Assembly (NCBI GenBank): GCA_946623485.1
Contig: CAMORF010000035.1
Location: 1-11,008, forward strand
Direction of reading: 5' to 3'
DNA: 11,008 nucleotides
Source: an uncultured Clostridia bacterium
GTDB taxonomy: Bacteria; Bacillota; Clostridia; Lachnospirales; Lachnospiraceae
Part shown: positions 1 to 6,953 of the stretch, one piece after another
Numbering within the stretch: position 1 is the first letter of the stretch
Layout of the letters: every line of letters starts with the position of its first letter
Notes under the pieces: generated by a model
The model's database searches: none
Told to the model about the DNA's origin: nothing
What the model saw: the letters and a program-made list of their open reading frames with translations, nothing else
Position numbers and translations under genes: made by a program

Positions 1-154
1 ATGCGGTTCCTGTCCGTCAGGTCAGAGGTTTGCTTACAGCTTCCTTCAGATTCCATCTCACGATGGACACCCTTGCTGTTCGGCTATGCGCTTCGTCGTT
101 GCCTATGTGCGCTCGGGACTTTCACCCGTTAGAGCGTGCCCATGGCGCGCGTAC
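1..154 (-). mobile_element. 5' end of a group II intron (class IIC-like), runs off the left edge
   Basis: On the minus strand this stretch begins with GTACGCGCGCC right after a T-tract and continues with CATGGGCACGCTC, then GGGTGAAAGTCCC and, near the window edge, GACGGACAGGAACC. From memory, this series is typical of domain I of bacterial group II introns in Clostridia. The 5' boundary is placed at 154 because the preceding bases are the U-tract of a perfect terminator, and class IIC introns characteristically insert just downstream of terminator hairpins. The start GTACG deviates by one base from the usual GTGYG, so the boundary could be off by a few bases. The intron-encoded protein and 3' end of this copy are outside the window. 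Confidence 0.75.
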
Positions 155-195
155 AAAAACAACAGACCTGGTAGTTTGCCAGGTCTGTTGTTTTT
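155..195 (-). terminator. Perfect 17-bp terminator hairpin ending the carboxylate operon
   Basis: Arms 155-171 and 179-195 are exact reverse complements (17 bp) around a 7-base loop (172-178). The outer pairs are A5/T5, so RNA from either strand ends in a U-tract: it is a potential bidirectional intrinsic terminator. It lies 22 bases past the stop codon of the minus-strand carrier gene, so it most likely ends the five-gene operon. The group II intron starts at the base after its minus-strand U-tract. Confidence 0.92.
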
Positions 196-217
196 AATGG
201 CCTCTTAACTAATCATC

Positions 218-1621
218 TTAGAATGGTCCGATGCCGATCAGCTGCAGTGCCACCAGGATCACAGCGCCGAGCAGAAACCACAGTGCCAGAAGCCCTTTGA
301 AGAACTTGATCCACTGTCCATACGTAACGTGCCCGGCCTCGATGAAACCTACCAATGCACTGTTATAAGGCAGAATGAAGTTGGTAAAACTGTCTCCAAA
401 CGCGTAAGTGATTACCAGTAACTGTTGGTTAATACCCAGGACCTTACATACTGGTCCCAGAATCGGGAAGACCAGCGGCATCTTACCGTTCATAGAGGGA
501 ACAAACAGATTCACGATAGCTACGGCGAACATGATACCTATGGGCGCCACAATCACCGGCCAATGACTCAGTCCCTTGCAGAGATAATAGATAATAGTAT
601 TGATGATATTTCCACCGGAGAGAATACTGGTTACCGCAGTAGCCATCCCGATGATGATGTAAGTGCTGGTCAGTGCCTTGACGCCATCCACAAATCCCTT
701 GGAAATCGCCGCGGGATTCATCTTTCCGATCAATCCGCAGATAAGTCCCATGACAAAGAAGGCTGCAGCGATCTGATAGTTCCCCCATCCAAGGGAGAAA
801 CCACCGTAAATAACCGTAGCAAAGGTGGCCACCATCACTGCCATCACCAGAATATGATTCGTAGTGACCTTGGAGTAGTCCGCCGCCTTCAGAGATTCGA
901 TCTGCCGCTTCCGGTCATCGCTCATCCCGGCCACCACACTGGAAGCAGGATTTTTGCGCACCTTCTCCGCATAGCGGATCAGGTAAAACATGGTGACGAA
1001 ATAGTATAATACCATGATCACGAAACGATACTGAATCCCGGAGTAAGCGGGGAGCCCCAGCATACTCTGAGCTGCCACGGTGCCGGGTGCAATCGGAGAA
1101 CCGGTTGCTCCTCCCACCACCGTAGCCAGAAGAACCAGTGCGGTCCCGGTAAAATCGTCATATCCCAGCGCCAGTGCCAGAGAAATACACATGGGAGTGA
1201 AGGGAATAAATACGTGCGGAATCACGGCACAGGACAGAAGCGTAAAGATCAGCGACACGATCCACAGGGCCTTCTTTCCGTTCCCCTTGGTTTTTTCCAG
1301 TGTCAGACCGATGATGGAGTCGATGGTACCGGTACGCCGAACCACCTCAAATGCTCCGGATCCAGCAGCGATCAGCACGATGATACTGATACACTTCTCA
1401 AATGCCTGCATGATCAATACAGGAATGGACAGAACGCTCACCGGAGAACTGTCTACCGTGTGAAAAGTCAGAATATCAATAACAGTATTACCGGCTTCAT
1501 CCACACTTTCCGCAAATTCACCGGCAGGAATGATCCATGTCAGGATCACTGCACAAACGATAATAACGAGTATTGTCACCAGCGGGTCATTTCCTCCCCG
1601 CGCTTTTTTTATTTTCTCCAT
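218..1621 (-). CDS. YfcC/DcuC-family carboxylate carrier, integral membrane protein
   Basis: Encodes 467 residues of polytopic membrane protein with roughly 11-12 hydrophobic segments, including about 15-33, 62-85, 117-150, 160-180, 197-217, 256-276, 282-300, 319-337, 353-374 and 443-463. The N-terminal TWIIPAGEF, the glycine-rich GGATGSPIAPGT (170-181), NLFVPSMNGKMPL (371-383) and GDSFTNFILPYNSAL (409-423) match the YfcC / C4-dicarboxylate anaerobic carrier family (DcuC-like, Pfam PF03606). Family members move dicarboxylates, amino acids or other small anions by ion-coupled transport or exchange. Here it is the last gene of a catabolic operon, so it probably imports the pathway's substrate or exchanges it for a product. 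The ATG at 1621 follows GAGGAGAG at good spacing. An 81-base gap containing a hairpin separates it from the gene before it, and a strong terminator follows. The substrate is not predictable from sequence alone. Confidence 0.88.
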   Translation of the reverse strand: MEKIKKARGGNDPLVTILVIIVCAVILTWIIPAGEFAESVDEAGNTVIDILTFHTVDSSPVSVLSIPVLIMQAFEKCISIIVLIAAGSGAFEVVRRTGTIDSIIGLTLEKTKGNGKKALWIVSLIFTLLSCAVIPHVFIPFTPMCISLALALGYDDFTGTALVLLATVVGGATGSPIAPGTVAAQSMLGLPAYSGIQYRFVIMVLYYFVTMFYLIRYAEKVRKNPASSVVAGMSDDRKRQIESLKAADYSKVTTNHILVMAVMVATFATVIYGGFSLGWGNYQIAAAFFVMGLICGLIGKMNPAAISKGFVDGVKALTSTYIIIGMATAVTSILSGGNIINTIIYYLCKGLSHWPVIVAPIGIMFAVAIVNLFVPSMNGKMPLVFPILGPVCKVLGINQQLLVITYAFGDSFTNFILPYNSALVGFIEAGHVTYGQWIKFFKGLLALWFLLGAVILVALQLIGIGPF

Positions 1622-1660
1622 GGTTTCTCTCCTCGTTCAAGAATTATACTCTCATCCGGA

Positions 1661-1686
1661 TCCGCCCGCCTCATATTGCGGGCGGA
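1661..1686 (-). promoter_or_regulatory. Intercistronic GC-rich hairpin without U-tract
   Basis: TCCGCCCGC (1661-1669) and its exact complement GCGGGCGGA (1678-1686) flank an 8-base loop. It lies in the 81-base gap between the DUF4387 gene and the carrier gene, 16 bases past the former's stop codon. There is no T-run on either side, so it is not an ordinary intrinsic terminator. It may act as an RNA 3'-end stabiliser or processing signal that uncouples carrier expression from the enzyme genes. A TATAAT sits further downstream on the minus strand (1643-1648) but has no recognisable -35 at the right distance. Confidence 0.55.
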
Positions 1687-1702
1687 CCAACGATTTCTCA
1701 CA

Positions 1703-2008
1703 TCAGACTTCCAGCTCCGAGATCTGCACATACTGCTGGCCGGCGTGCATATCCCGTTCGTATTTCTGTCCCTGAGGCAGTCTTCTCGGATAGGACACCT
1801 TAATTACATTCAGATTTTCAATATAAAAAATCTTCACTTCCTCCGGGCGGACCAGATAAACCTCTGCGATTTTCTCTTTTGACAGGTTCGGAGAAGCCGA
1901 GATCTTTGCAAAAGTCTCCGGATCACCGCAGAAAATATCCACTGTCACCATAAAGGGTCCCGCATTTTTAGAGCGGACGTAATACGCTGTTTCACCGATA
2001 CTTGCCAT
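1703..2008 (-). CDS. DUF4387 family protein
   Basis: A 101-residue soluble protein with no signal peptide or membrane segment. It begins MASIGETAYYVRSKNAGPF, contains DIFCGDPETFAKI (25-37) and ends in ISELEV, matching the DUF4387 family (PF14330) by recognition. Family members are usually encoded directly beside AtuA/DUF1446 proteins, as here. The gene starts inside the stop codon of the AtuA-like gene (TGATG, one shared base), a layout that implies translational coupling and near-equal amounts. No catalytic motif is evident. From memory, longer AtuA homologues carry an extra small C-terminal domain, so this protein may be the separately encoded equivalent: a subunit rather than an independent enzyme. 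That role is inferred; the reaction is unknown to me. Confidence 0.85.
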   Translation of the reverse strand: MASIGETAYYVRSKNAGPFMVTVDIFCGDPETFAKISASPNLSKEKIAEVYLVRPEEVKIFYIENLNVIKVSYPRRLPQGQKYERDMHAGQQYVQISELEV

Positions 2009-3381
2009 CAGTTCGCACCTCCTTTTCCCACAACCGCCGTGCTCATTCGAACCATGGAGAGAGGATCCTCCATCTCCACCACATGATACAACTTGAACTC
2101 ATAGATCCTTCCCTTTTCCACCTCTGCCGGGGAGAAGGGAAATGCGAAGGACGGAGTGGGACGATTTTTCGCCACCTCAAAATGCAGCAGCAGCGGATTC
2201 ATGACCTTCGCGATCTGAGTCGCCAGTGCCTGCTCATCCGCAGTTACCGTCAGCAGTACACCGATTTCATTTGGTACATACCCCTCTGGCACGTCTCCGC
2301 CGTAGACAGCGTTCCAACCATAGGGGCGGAGTAAGAAGGAGTATCTCTTCCGGTCAAATCCCAGCCGGTCTAGCTTCGCCTGGGCAAACGCTGCCAGACG
2401 ATCCAGCCAATCCTGGGGATTCTTCATGATAATGCGGTCCCGGATACCTACCAGCGTGATGGTCTGATATCCTGCGGGGCCAGCCCCCTCCAGCTTCATG
2501 GTATAAACATCCGACTTTGTTATTCCGGAGTTCTCCACACGCACTTTCCCGCCCGGAAGCTGTGTGTATACCGCCCGGCTGGTGTCAATTACAACGCCCG
2601 GCTCCACCAGATGGAAGGGATCCGCATTTTCATAGAGCAGATGTGCTGAGACGGTGTAGGGAGTGCATGTGCTGTCGGCTGCCGTCGCCTGAACTTCAAA
2701 CCCCGTTTCATCCACAGTCAGGAAAATACCTCCGTTCTGAGGATTGGTACTGCAGAGAGCACCGCACTCGCACACCTTGGCTCCGTGCCATGCCGCTGCC
2801 TCGCTGCAGCCCTTGATAATCGGCATACAGGCCAATACTGCAGTATCCGTGGCCCGCCCGCAGAGAACGATGTCTGCTCCGTCCTTCAGCGCTTTGATGA
2901 AAGGCTCCACACCGGAGGCAGCCACTATGTGAGAGCAGCTGTCCAGAATGTCCTCCGTCACATCCACCCTGGTTCCCAGAGGCCGGATCTTTCCCTCTGC
3001 AAGCTTCGCCTTCATCTCTTCTTTCGTCTGCTCAGTATAGATCTTGGTGATTTTCGCAGAAAAGCCTTCCTCCTCCAGAATCTCCCGGCAGATATCCTCC
3101 ATAAAATCCACGCCCTCGTCCACGCCGCAGGTGCCGCAGCTCCCGATCGTAATCGGAATTCCCAGCTGATGAGCACCCACGATCATCTTTCGGGTGTCGG
3201 TCTTCAGTGCCTCCCGGGCGTATTTGCATTTGCCATTCCCCAGATAATAGGGACCGGAGTCGGTGGAGCCGCCGTCCACCGAGATGATATCGGGGTTCAT
3301 GGCGATGCCATTGGCAAATGCCTCATCGCTGATCCCTGTTCCCAGTGCCCCGTAGGGCACAAATACTCTGCATGTATTCAT
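2008..3381 (-). CDS. AtuA/DUF1446 family protein (acyclic terpene utilisation AtuA-like)
   Basis: Encodes 457 residues, cytosolic by appearance. Recognised by DGGSTDSGPYYLG (36-48), GSCGTCGVDEGVDF (80-93), GRATDTAV (175-182), WHGAKVCECGALC (198-210) and RPYGWNAVYGGD (352-363), the conserved blocks of the AtuA/DUF1446 family (PF07287). AtuA was named for its requirement in citronellol/geraniol catabolism in Pseudomonas, but its chemistry is not settled to my knowledge. Nothing else here (no acyl-CoA carboxylase or dehydrogenase) supports terpene catabolism, so the name should not be read as function. The start ATG at 3381 is preceded by AGGAG at 8 bases. Only 3 bases separate it from the aconitase stop codon, and its own stop overlaps the DUF4387 start. 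It is probably one subunit of an enzyme in an organic-acid pathway; the many cysteines in conserved blocks could suggest metal or thiol chemistry, but this is speculative. Confidence 0.88.
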   Translation of the reverse strand: MNTCRVFVPYGALGTGISDEAFANGIAMNPDIISVDGGSTDSGPYYLGNGKCKYAREALKTDTRKMIVGAHQLGIPITIGSCGTCGVDEGVDFMEDICREILEEEGFSAKITKIYTEQTKEEMKAKLAEGKIRPLGTRVDVTEDILDSCSHIVAASGVEPFIKALKDGADIVLCGRATDTAVLACMPIIKGCSEAAAWHGAKVCECGALCSTNPQNGGIFLTVDETGFEVQATAADSTCTPYTVSAHLLYENADPFHLVEPGVVIDTSRAVYTQLPGGKVRVENSGITKSDVYTMKLEGAGPAGYQTITLVGIRDRIIMKNPQDWLDRLAAFAQAKLDRLGFDRKRYSFLLRPYGWNAVYGGDVPEGYVPNEIGVLLTVTADEQALATQIAKVMNPLLLHFEVAKNRPTPSFAFPFSPAEVEKGRIYEFKLYHVVEMEDPLSMVRMSTAVVGKGGAN

Positions 3382-3384
3382 GAC

Positions 3385-5322
3385 TCAATCTCCTCTCTCC
3401 GTGGCGCGGGCAGCCAGCGTCAGTACGCTGCCGGCCCGGATGGAACGGATCTGATAATCACTCAGGTGATGAGTGAGTGGGTATTCCTCATTTTTCGTAC
3501 AGTTTTTCAGAACAATCGTATTCTCCGGCAACCCCTGATACAGCCCCGAGAGTTCCAGCACATCTCCCTGCGCAATCCGCAGATAGTCCGTCTCGTCAAC
3601 AAATTCCAGGGGCAGGATACCGAAATTCGCCAAATTCTGACTGTGTATCCGGGCGAAGGAGATCGCAATTACTGCCTTGATGCCCAGATACCTCGGTGCA
3701 AGAGCTGCATGTTCTCTGCTGGACCCCTGTCCGTAGTTCTTTCCTGCGATAATAAATCCGCCCTGTTTTTCCTGACAGCGGCCGGCAAAAGCCGGGTCAA
3801 CGCCGTGGAATACAAACTGTGAAATGGCAGGGATATTCGAGCGATACATGGCAATTTCCGGAAGCGCCGGGATGATATGATCCGTCGAGATATTGTCCTC
3901 CACCCGAATCACAGCTTCCCCCCGAATCCGATCCGGCAGCGGTGTGAAATCCGGAAGTCCCTTAATGTTCGGTCCCTTAAGTACCTCAACCTTACTTCCG
4001 TCCGCCGAAGGTGCATAGATCATGCTGTCGTCAACATAATAGTGTTCCGGCTCCCTGTAGTCTGACAGCTGTTCTGCATACTCAGCCGCGGTGACAAAGG
4101 TTCCCGCCAGGGCAGTAGCAGCCGCAGTCTCCGGGCTCACCAGATAAACGCCGGCATCCTTTGTTCCGGACCGCCCCTGAAAATTCCGGTTGTTTGTGCG
4201 CACGCTGACGCCTCCGGAGCATGGCGCCTGGCCGTTTCCGCCGCAGGGGCCGCAGGTAAGCTCCAGGATACGGGTGCCGGCATCAATGATATCCCCGAGA
4301 TATCCCTCCTCCGCCAGCATATGCAGCACCTGCCGCGAGGCGACGCTGACACTGAAGCTGACATCGGGATGAACATGACGCCCCTTCAGAATCTTTGCCA
4401 CACTGACGATATCGTGATAATTGGCATTGGTGCAGGATCCTACCCATACCTGATTTACCTTTTTCCCTACCAGCTCCGTTACCGGTACCACCCGGTCCGG
4501 CATATGGGGCTGCGCCACCAGAGGCTCCAGGGAGGACAGATCCACCTCAACCGTTTCATCATACTCCATCCCTTCTCCTGTGCTCAGTTCTCGGAAGCTC
4601 TCCTCCCGTCCCTCCGCTTTCAAGAAGCGCCGGGTCTGCTCATCCGCAGGAAAAATCGATGTGGTAAGTCCCAGTTCTGCGCCCATATTGCAGATGGTCG
4701 CTCTCTGAGGAACCGTCAGGGAAGCCGCTCCGGGCCCGCTGTATTCGAAGACCTTTCCTACACCGCCCTTGACGGAAAAGCGCCGCAGCAGTTCCAGGAT
4801 AACATCCTTGGCGGCAACATACGGTTTTAATTTTCCGATCAGCCGCACATTTACCACCTTCGGCATCTTTACGTGAAAAGGATGTCCCGCCATGGCCAGC
4901 GCGATGTCCAGGCCGCCTGCCCCCATCGCCAGCATTCCCAGGCATCCGGCATGGGGCGTATGGCTGTCAGAGCCCAGCAGGGTCTTGCCGGGAACTCCGA
5001 ATCTTTCCATATGAAGCTGATGACAGATCCCGTTCCCGGGTTTGGAATAGAAGATGCCGTATTTGTCCGCTACCGTCTGCAGGAAACGATGGTCATCCGC
5101 ATTGCGGAATCCTACCTGAAGACAGTTGTGATCCACGTAGCTGACAGATAGTTCTGTCTTCACCCTGGGGATTCCGATGCTCTCAAACTGCAGATACGCC
5201 ATGGTACCCGTAGCATCCTGTGTCAGTGTCTGATCGATCCGAAGGGCGATCTCACTGCCGGAGGTCATGTCTCCGGCAGCGAGATGTGATCTGATGATTC
5301 TTCTTGTCAGGTTTTCAGCCAA
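3385..5322 (-). CDS. Aconitase-family [4Fe-4S] hydro-lyase
   Basis: Encodes 645 residues, the size of the shorter single-chain bacterial aconitases. The N-terminal catalytic domains contain GSDSHT (117-122). The iron-sulfur ligands are Cys297 in GSCTNANYHD and Cys357/Cys360 in LTCGPCGGN. NNRNFQGR (377-384) and, in the C-terminal swivel domain, YGQGSSREHAALAPRYLG (530-547, with the catalytic serine) are present. All expected catalytic elements are intact, so it should reversibly add or remove water on a tricarboxylate or related acid through a labile iron. The start is TTG: no ATG fits, and AGAGGAG sits 6 bases upstream. It lies 20 bases after the PrpD-like gene and 3 bases before the AtuA-like gene. 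No citrate synthase or isocitrate dehydrogenase is nearby, so a dedicated catabolic substrate (citrate, aconitate, methylcitrate-like or similar) is more likely than the TCA role, but a plain aconitase cannot be excluded. Confidence 0.93.
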   Translation of the reverse strand: MAENLTRRIIRSHLAAGDMTSGSEIALRIDQTLTQDATGTMAYLQFESIGIPRVKTELSVSYVDHNCLQVGFRNADDHRFLQTVADKYGIFYSKPGNGICHQLHMERFGVPGKTLLGSDSHTPHAGCLGMLAMGAGGLDIALAMAGHPFHVKMPKVVNVRLIGKLKPYVAAKDVILELLRRFSVKGGVGKVFEYSGPGAASLTVPQRATICNMGAELGLTTSIFPADEQTRRFLKAEGREESFRELSTGEGMEYDETVEVDLSSLEPLVAQPHMPDRVVPVTELVGKKVNQVWVGSCTNANYHDIVSVAKILKGRHVHPDVSFSVSVASRQVLHMLAEEGYLGDIIDAGTRILELTCGPCGGNGQAPCSGGVSVRTNNRNFQGRSGTKDAGVYLVSPETAAATALAGTFVTAAEYAEQLSDYREPEHYYVDDSMIYAPSADGSKVEVLKGPNIKGLPDFTPLPDRIRGEAVIRVEDNISTDHIIPALPEIAMYRSNIPAISQFVFHGVDPAFAGRCQEKQGGFIIAGKNYGQGSSREHAALAPRYLGIKAVIAISFARIHSQNLANFGILPLEFVDETDYLRIAQGDVLELSGLYQGLPENTIVLKNCTKNEEYPLTHHLSDYQIRSIRAGSVLTLAARATERGD

Positions 5323-5336
5323 TGTTCTCTCCTCTC
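5323..5336 (-). promoter_or_regulatory. Ribosome binding site selecting a TTG start for the aconitase
   Basis: The minus strand reads GAGAGGAGAGAACA immediately before TTG (5322-5320). The AGAGGAG core is 6 bases from TTG. The next in-frame Met (residue 19) lacks such a site and would shorten the N-terminus, so TTG is taken as the start. Confidence 0.8.
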
Positions 5337-5342
5337 GCTTTA

Positions 5343-6755
5343 TCAGAACTTCAGCATTTCCATAAAATCGCCGATATTGTCAAAGGAATCGATGTTCCAG
5401 ATGGCATCGCGGATCTTCTCCGCCTGAGCTCTGGGCATCACCCGCTCCGCACAGTCAAAGAACTTATCCTCCAGCTGCTTGTCAGAGATAGGGTTCGTAG
5501 TGTTGTCTCCCACCGGTTCCAGAACAGTGGTGTCGTAAACGGTGCCATCCTTCATGGTGACCACAGAACGTCCGCCTGCCTTGTGATCCCTGTCGAAGAG
5601 ATCAGGATCCGCATGAACAACCACTTTTCCGATCAGTTCTTTGATGCCGGGGTCATTGTATTTTTCCGGAGTATACTGGTTCAGGCCGACCGCGCGGTCT
5701 GTCAGTGCCACGGCCGTCAGGAAATAGATGCTGTGATCCGCACTCTCCTTGTTGAAGGGATACTTCTTGGAGGGATCCCCGGTATGTTCGGAGACCCGGG
5801 TGGAGGCATAGATATCAACGCGCGCCACATCTGCCGGATTGATATCGTTCTTTTTCGCATTTTCCAGTGTGGCGAAGATGTGGCCGGAAGCGGTGCGGCT
5901 GGCCACCAGCGGCTTGTACTCCGCATCCTCGATGATAAAGTGGCCCAGTCCTTCGATCAGAGTATCAAAATTCATATCCCCGCAAAGCAGCGTCTGATTG
6001 AATCCTTTTTCACCCTCCAGAACGCGAACCGGCCCGGTAAATCCCTCCTTCGCCAGCATACAGGCCAGAATACCTGTGTGGCCCGTGTAGGCGTGGCGCA
6101 GATTCTTGGCCATGGTGTTGACCTCTCCGGCGGTATCCAGGATTCCCAGGATCATATCACGGCTGCCGGCGATACCGAGCGCATTTTCCATCTGCTCGGT
6201 GGTCAGCTTCATGATCCGTCCGCAGACCAGGGGGCTGACAAAGCTGCCGCGGGTGTCCATGTTCCATCCTCTCTGCTCCAGGGAACGGTTCTCGATGGAA
6301 CGGAGAATACGTCCGGAAAGTTCATAGCCCAGAACAATGCTGCAGATCAACTCTTTTCCATCGATTTTCTCCGCCTCACCGATCGCCAGGCACGTAGGAA
6401 TGATCTCGCTGGGATGGCTGGCGGCAACACCCTTTCCCATGGGGAATCCGTATCCGTCATTATAATCCCAATAGCGGGTCATACACCCGTTGGCCAGCGC
6501 CGCATACTGCGGAAGTGTCTTCTTGCCCTGACCGATGACCGTGGACTTGCCGGATATCCCGAAGCTGTCCAGGACCTTCCACATGATATCTACTGCTGCA
6601 GCGCCTTTTGCCGCAAAGGTGACGCCCAGGGTATCCAGCAGCGTTCTCTTAGCCTCATGGATCACCTTCTCCGACAGATCCTCGTACCGGATAGACTGGG
6701 AATATTTCGCCAGCTTCTCTGCAACCTTAACCGCATTTTCTTTGTTCTGTGTCAT
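5343..6755 (-). CDS. MmgE/PrpD family protein (2-methylcitrate dehydratase / cis-aconitate decarboxylase-like)
   Basis: Encodes 470 residues, normal for the MmgE/PrpD family (PF03972), whose known members dehydrate 2-methylcitrate, decarboxylate cis-aconitate to itaconate, or epimerise iminodisuccinate. Family landmarks: an N-terminal helical domain with LLDTLGVTFAA (39-49), Asp97 in WDYND, HPSE (114-117), Lys217 in MAKNLRHA, GHTGILACMLAKEGFTGP (225-242), Lys281 in YKPLVASR, and a C-terminal domain from about 300. The segment that often reads GWHxT or GWDH reads GWNMDT here (163-168), so a usual active-site histidine seems absent and the exact reaction is uncertain. The start ATG at 6755 is set by AAGGAGG 7 bases upstream; an upstream in-frame ATG at 6848 would add 31 non-family residues. 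It is the first operon gene, divergent from lysR. It probably acts on the same acid as the adjacent aconitase homologue. Confidence 0.9.
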   Translation of the reverse strand: MTQNKENAVKVAEKLAKYSQSIRYEDLSEKVIHEAKRTLLDTLGVTFAAKGAAAVDIMWKVLDSFGISGKSTVIGQGKKTLPQYAALANGCMTRYWDYNDGYGFPMGKGVAASHPSEIIPTCLAIGEAEKIDGKELICSIVLGYELSGRILRSIENRSLEQRGWNMDTRGSFVSPLVCGRIMKLTTEQMENALGIAGSRDMILGILDTAGEVNTMAKNLRHAYTGHTGILACMLAKEGFTGPVRVLEGEKGFNQTLLCGDMNFDTLIEGLGHFIIEDAEYKPLVASRTASGHIFATLENAKKNDINPADVARVDIYASTRVSEHTGDPSKKYPFNKESADHSIYFLTAVALTDRAVGLNQYTPEKYNDPGIKELIGKVVVHADPDLFDRDHKAGGRSVVTMKDGTVYDTTVLEPVGDNTTNPISDKQLEDKFFDCAERVMPRAQAEKIRDAIWNIDSFDNIGDFMEMLKF

Positions 6756-6762
6756 GGGGATT

Positions 6763-6769
6763 CCTCCTT
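6763..6769 (-). promoter_or_regulatory. Ribosome binding site fixing the PrpD-like start
   Basis: AAGGAGG on the minus strand, 7 bases before the ATG at 6755. It is a near-perfect anti-16S match and rules against the longer reading from 6848, which would run through the intergenic control region. Confidence 0.85.
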
Positions 6770-6846
6770 GTTTTTTATTCTGATCCCACGTTACCAGACA
6801 AATCCCGGTATGTAAAATATGCAAAAACTGGAGGGGGTAAGGATTC

Positions 6847-6878
6847 ATCTATACCCGCCGGAATCATCGGGCATAGAT
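6847..6878. promoter_or_regulatory. Inverted repeat, likely LysR-type regulator binding site
   Basis: ATCTATACCCG (6847-6857) and CGGGCATAGAT (6868-6878) form an inverted repeat matching at 10 of 11 positions around a 10-base spacer. It lies in the divergent intergenic region and ends two bases before the -35 box of the lysR promoter. It is about 92 bases upstream of the start codon of the first operon gene. Position and symmetry fit a LysR-family operator that represses lysR and activates the operon, the usual arrangement for this regulator class. Binding itself is inferred. Confidence 0.65.
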
Positions 6879-6880
6879 AC

Positions 6881-6910
6881 TTGACATGGCTCAGGTGAAA
6901 AAAATATAAT
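6881..6910 (+). promoter_or_regulatory. Consensus SigA-type promoter for lysR
   Basis: TTGACA (6881-6886) and TATAAT (6905-6910), both perfect consensus, with an 18-base spacer of which the last part is an A-tract. It points at lysR, whose start is 44 bases past the -10. For the opposite direction only a weak candidate exists (TTACCC at 6840-6835, TATTTT at 6819-6814, 15-base spacer), as expected for a promoter that needs activation. Confidence 0.85.
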
Positions 6911-6953
6911 AACAAAAGAGCAGATCATCTGCGGAAGAAATGGCGGTGGATCT

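Noticed and set aside
2785..3822. A 345-codon plus-strand open frame across the AtuA/aconitase junction
   Set aside because: It is antisense to two well-recognised genes and has a composition typical of shadow frames.
6792..6810. TACC-N11-GGTA as a second LysR site
   Set aside because: The arms are only 4 bases and the spacing does not match the usual T-N11-A core; the 6847-6878 repeat is far stronger.
5304..6815. A 503-codon plus-strand open frame opposite the PrpD-like gene
   Set aside because: It is antisense to a clear MmgE/PrpD family gene and lacks any family motif or ribosome binding site; it arises from codon bias of the true gene.
6756..6848. A 31-residue N-terminal extension of the PrpD-like protein starting at 6848
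   Set aside because: It would cover the control region, has no family similarity, and a strong ribosome binding site supports the start at 6755.
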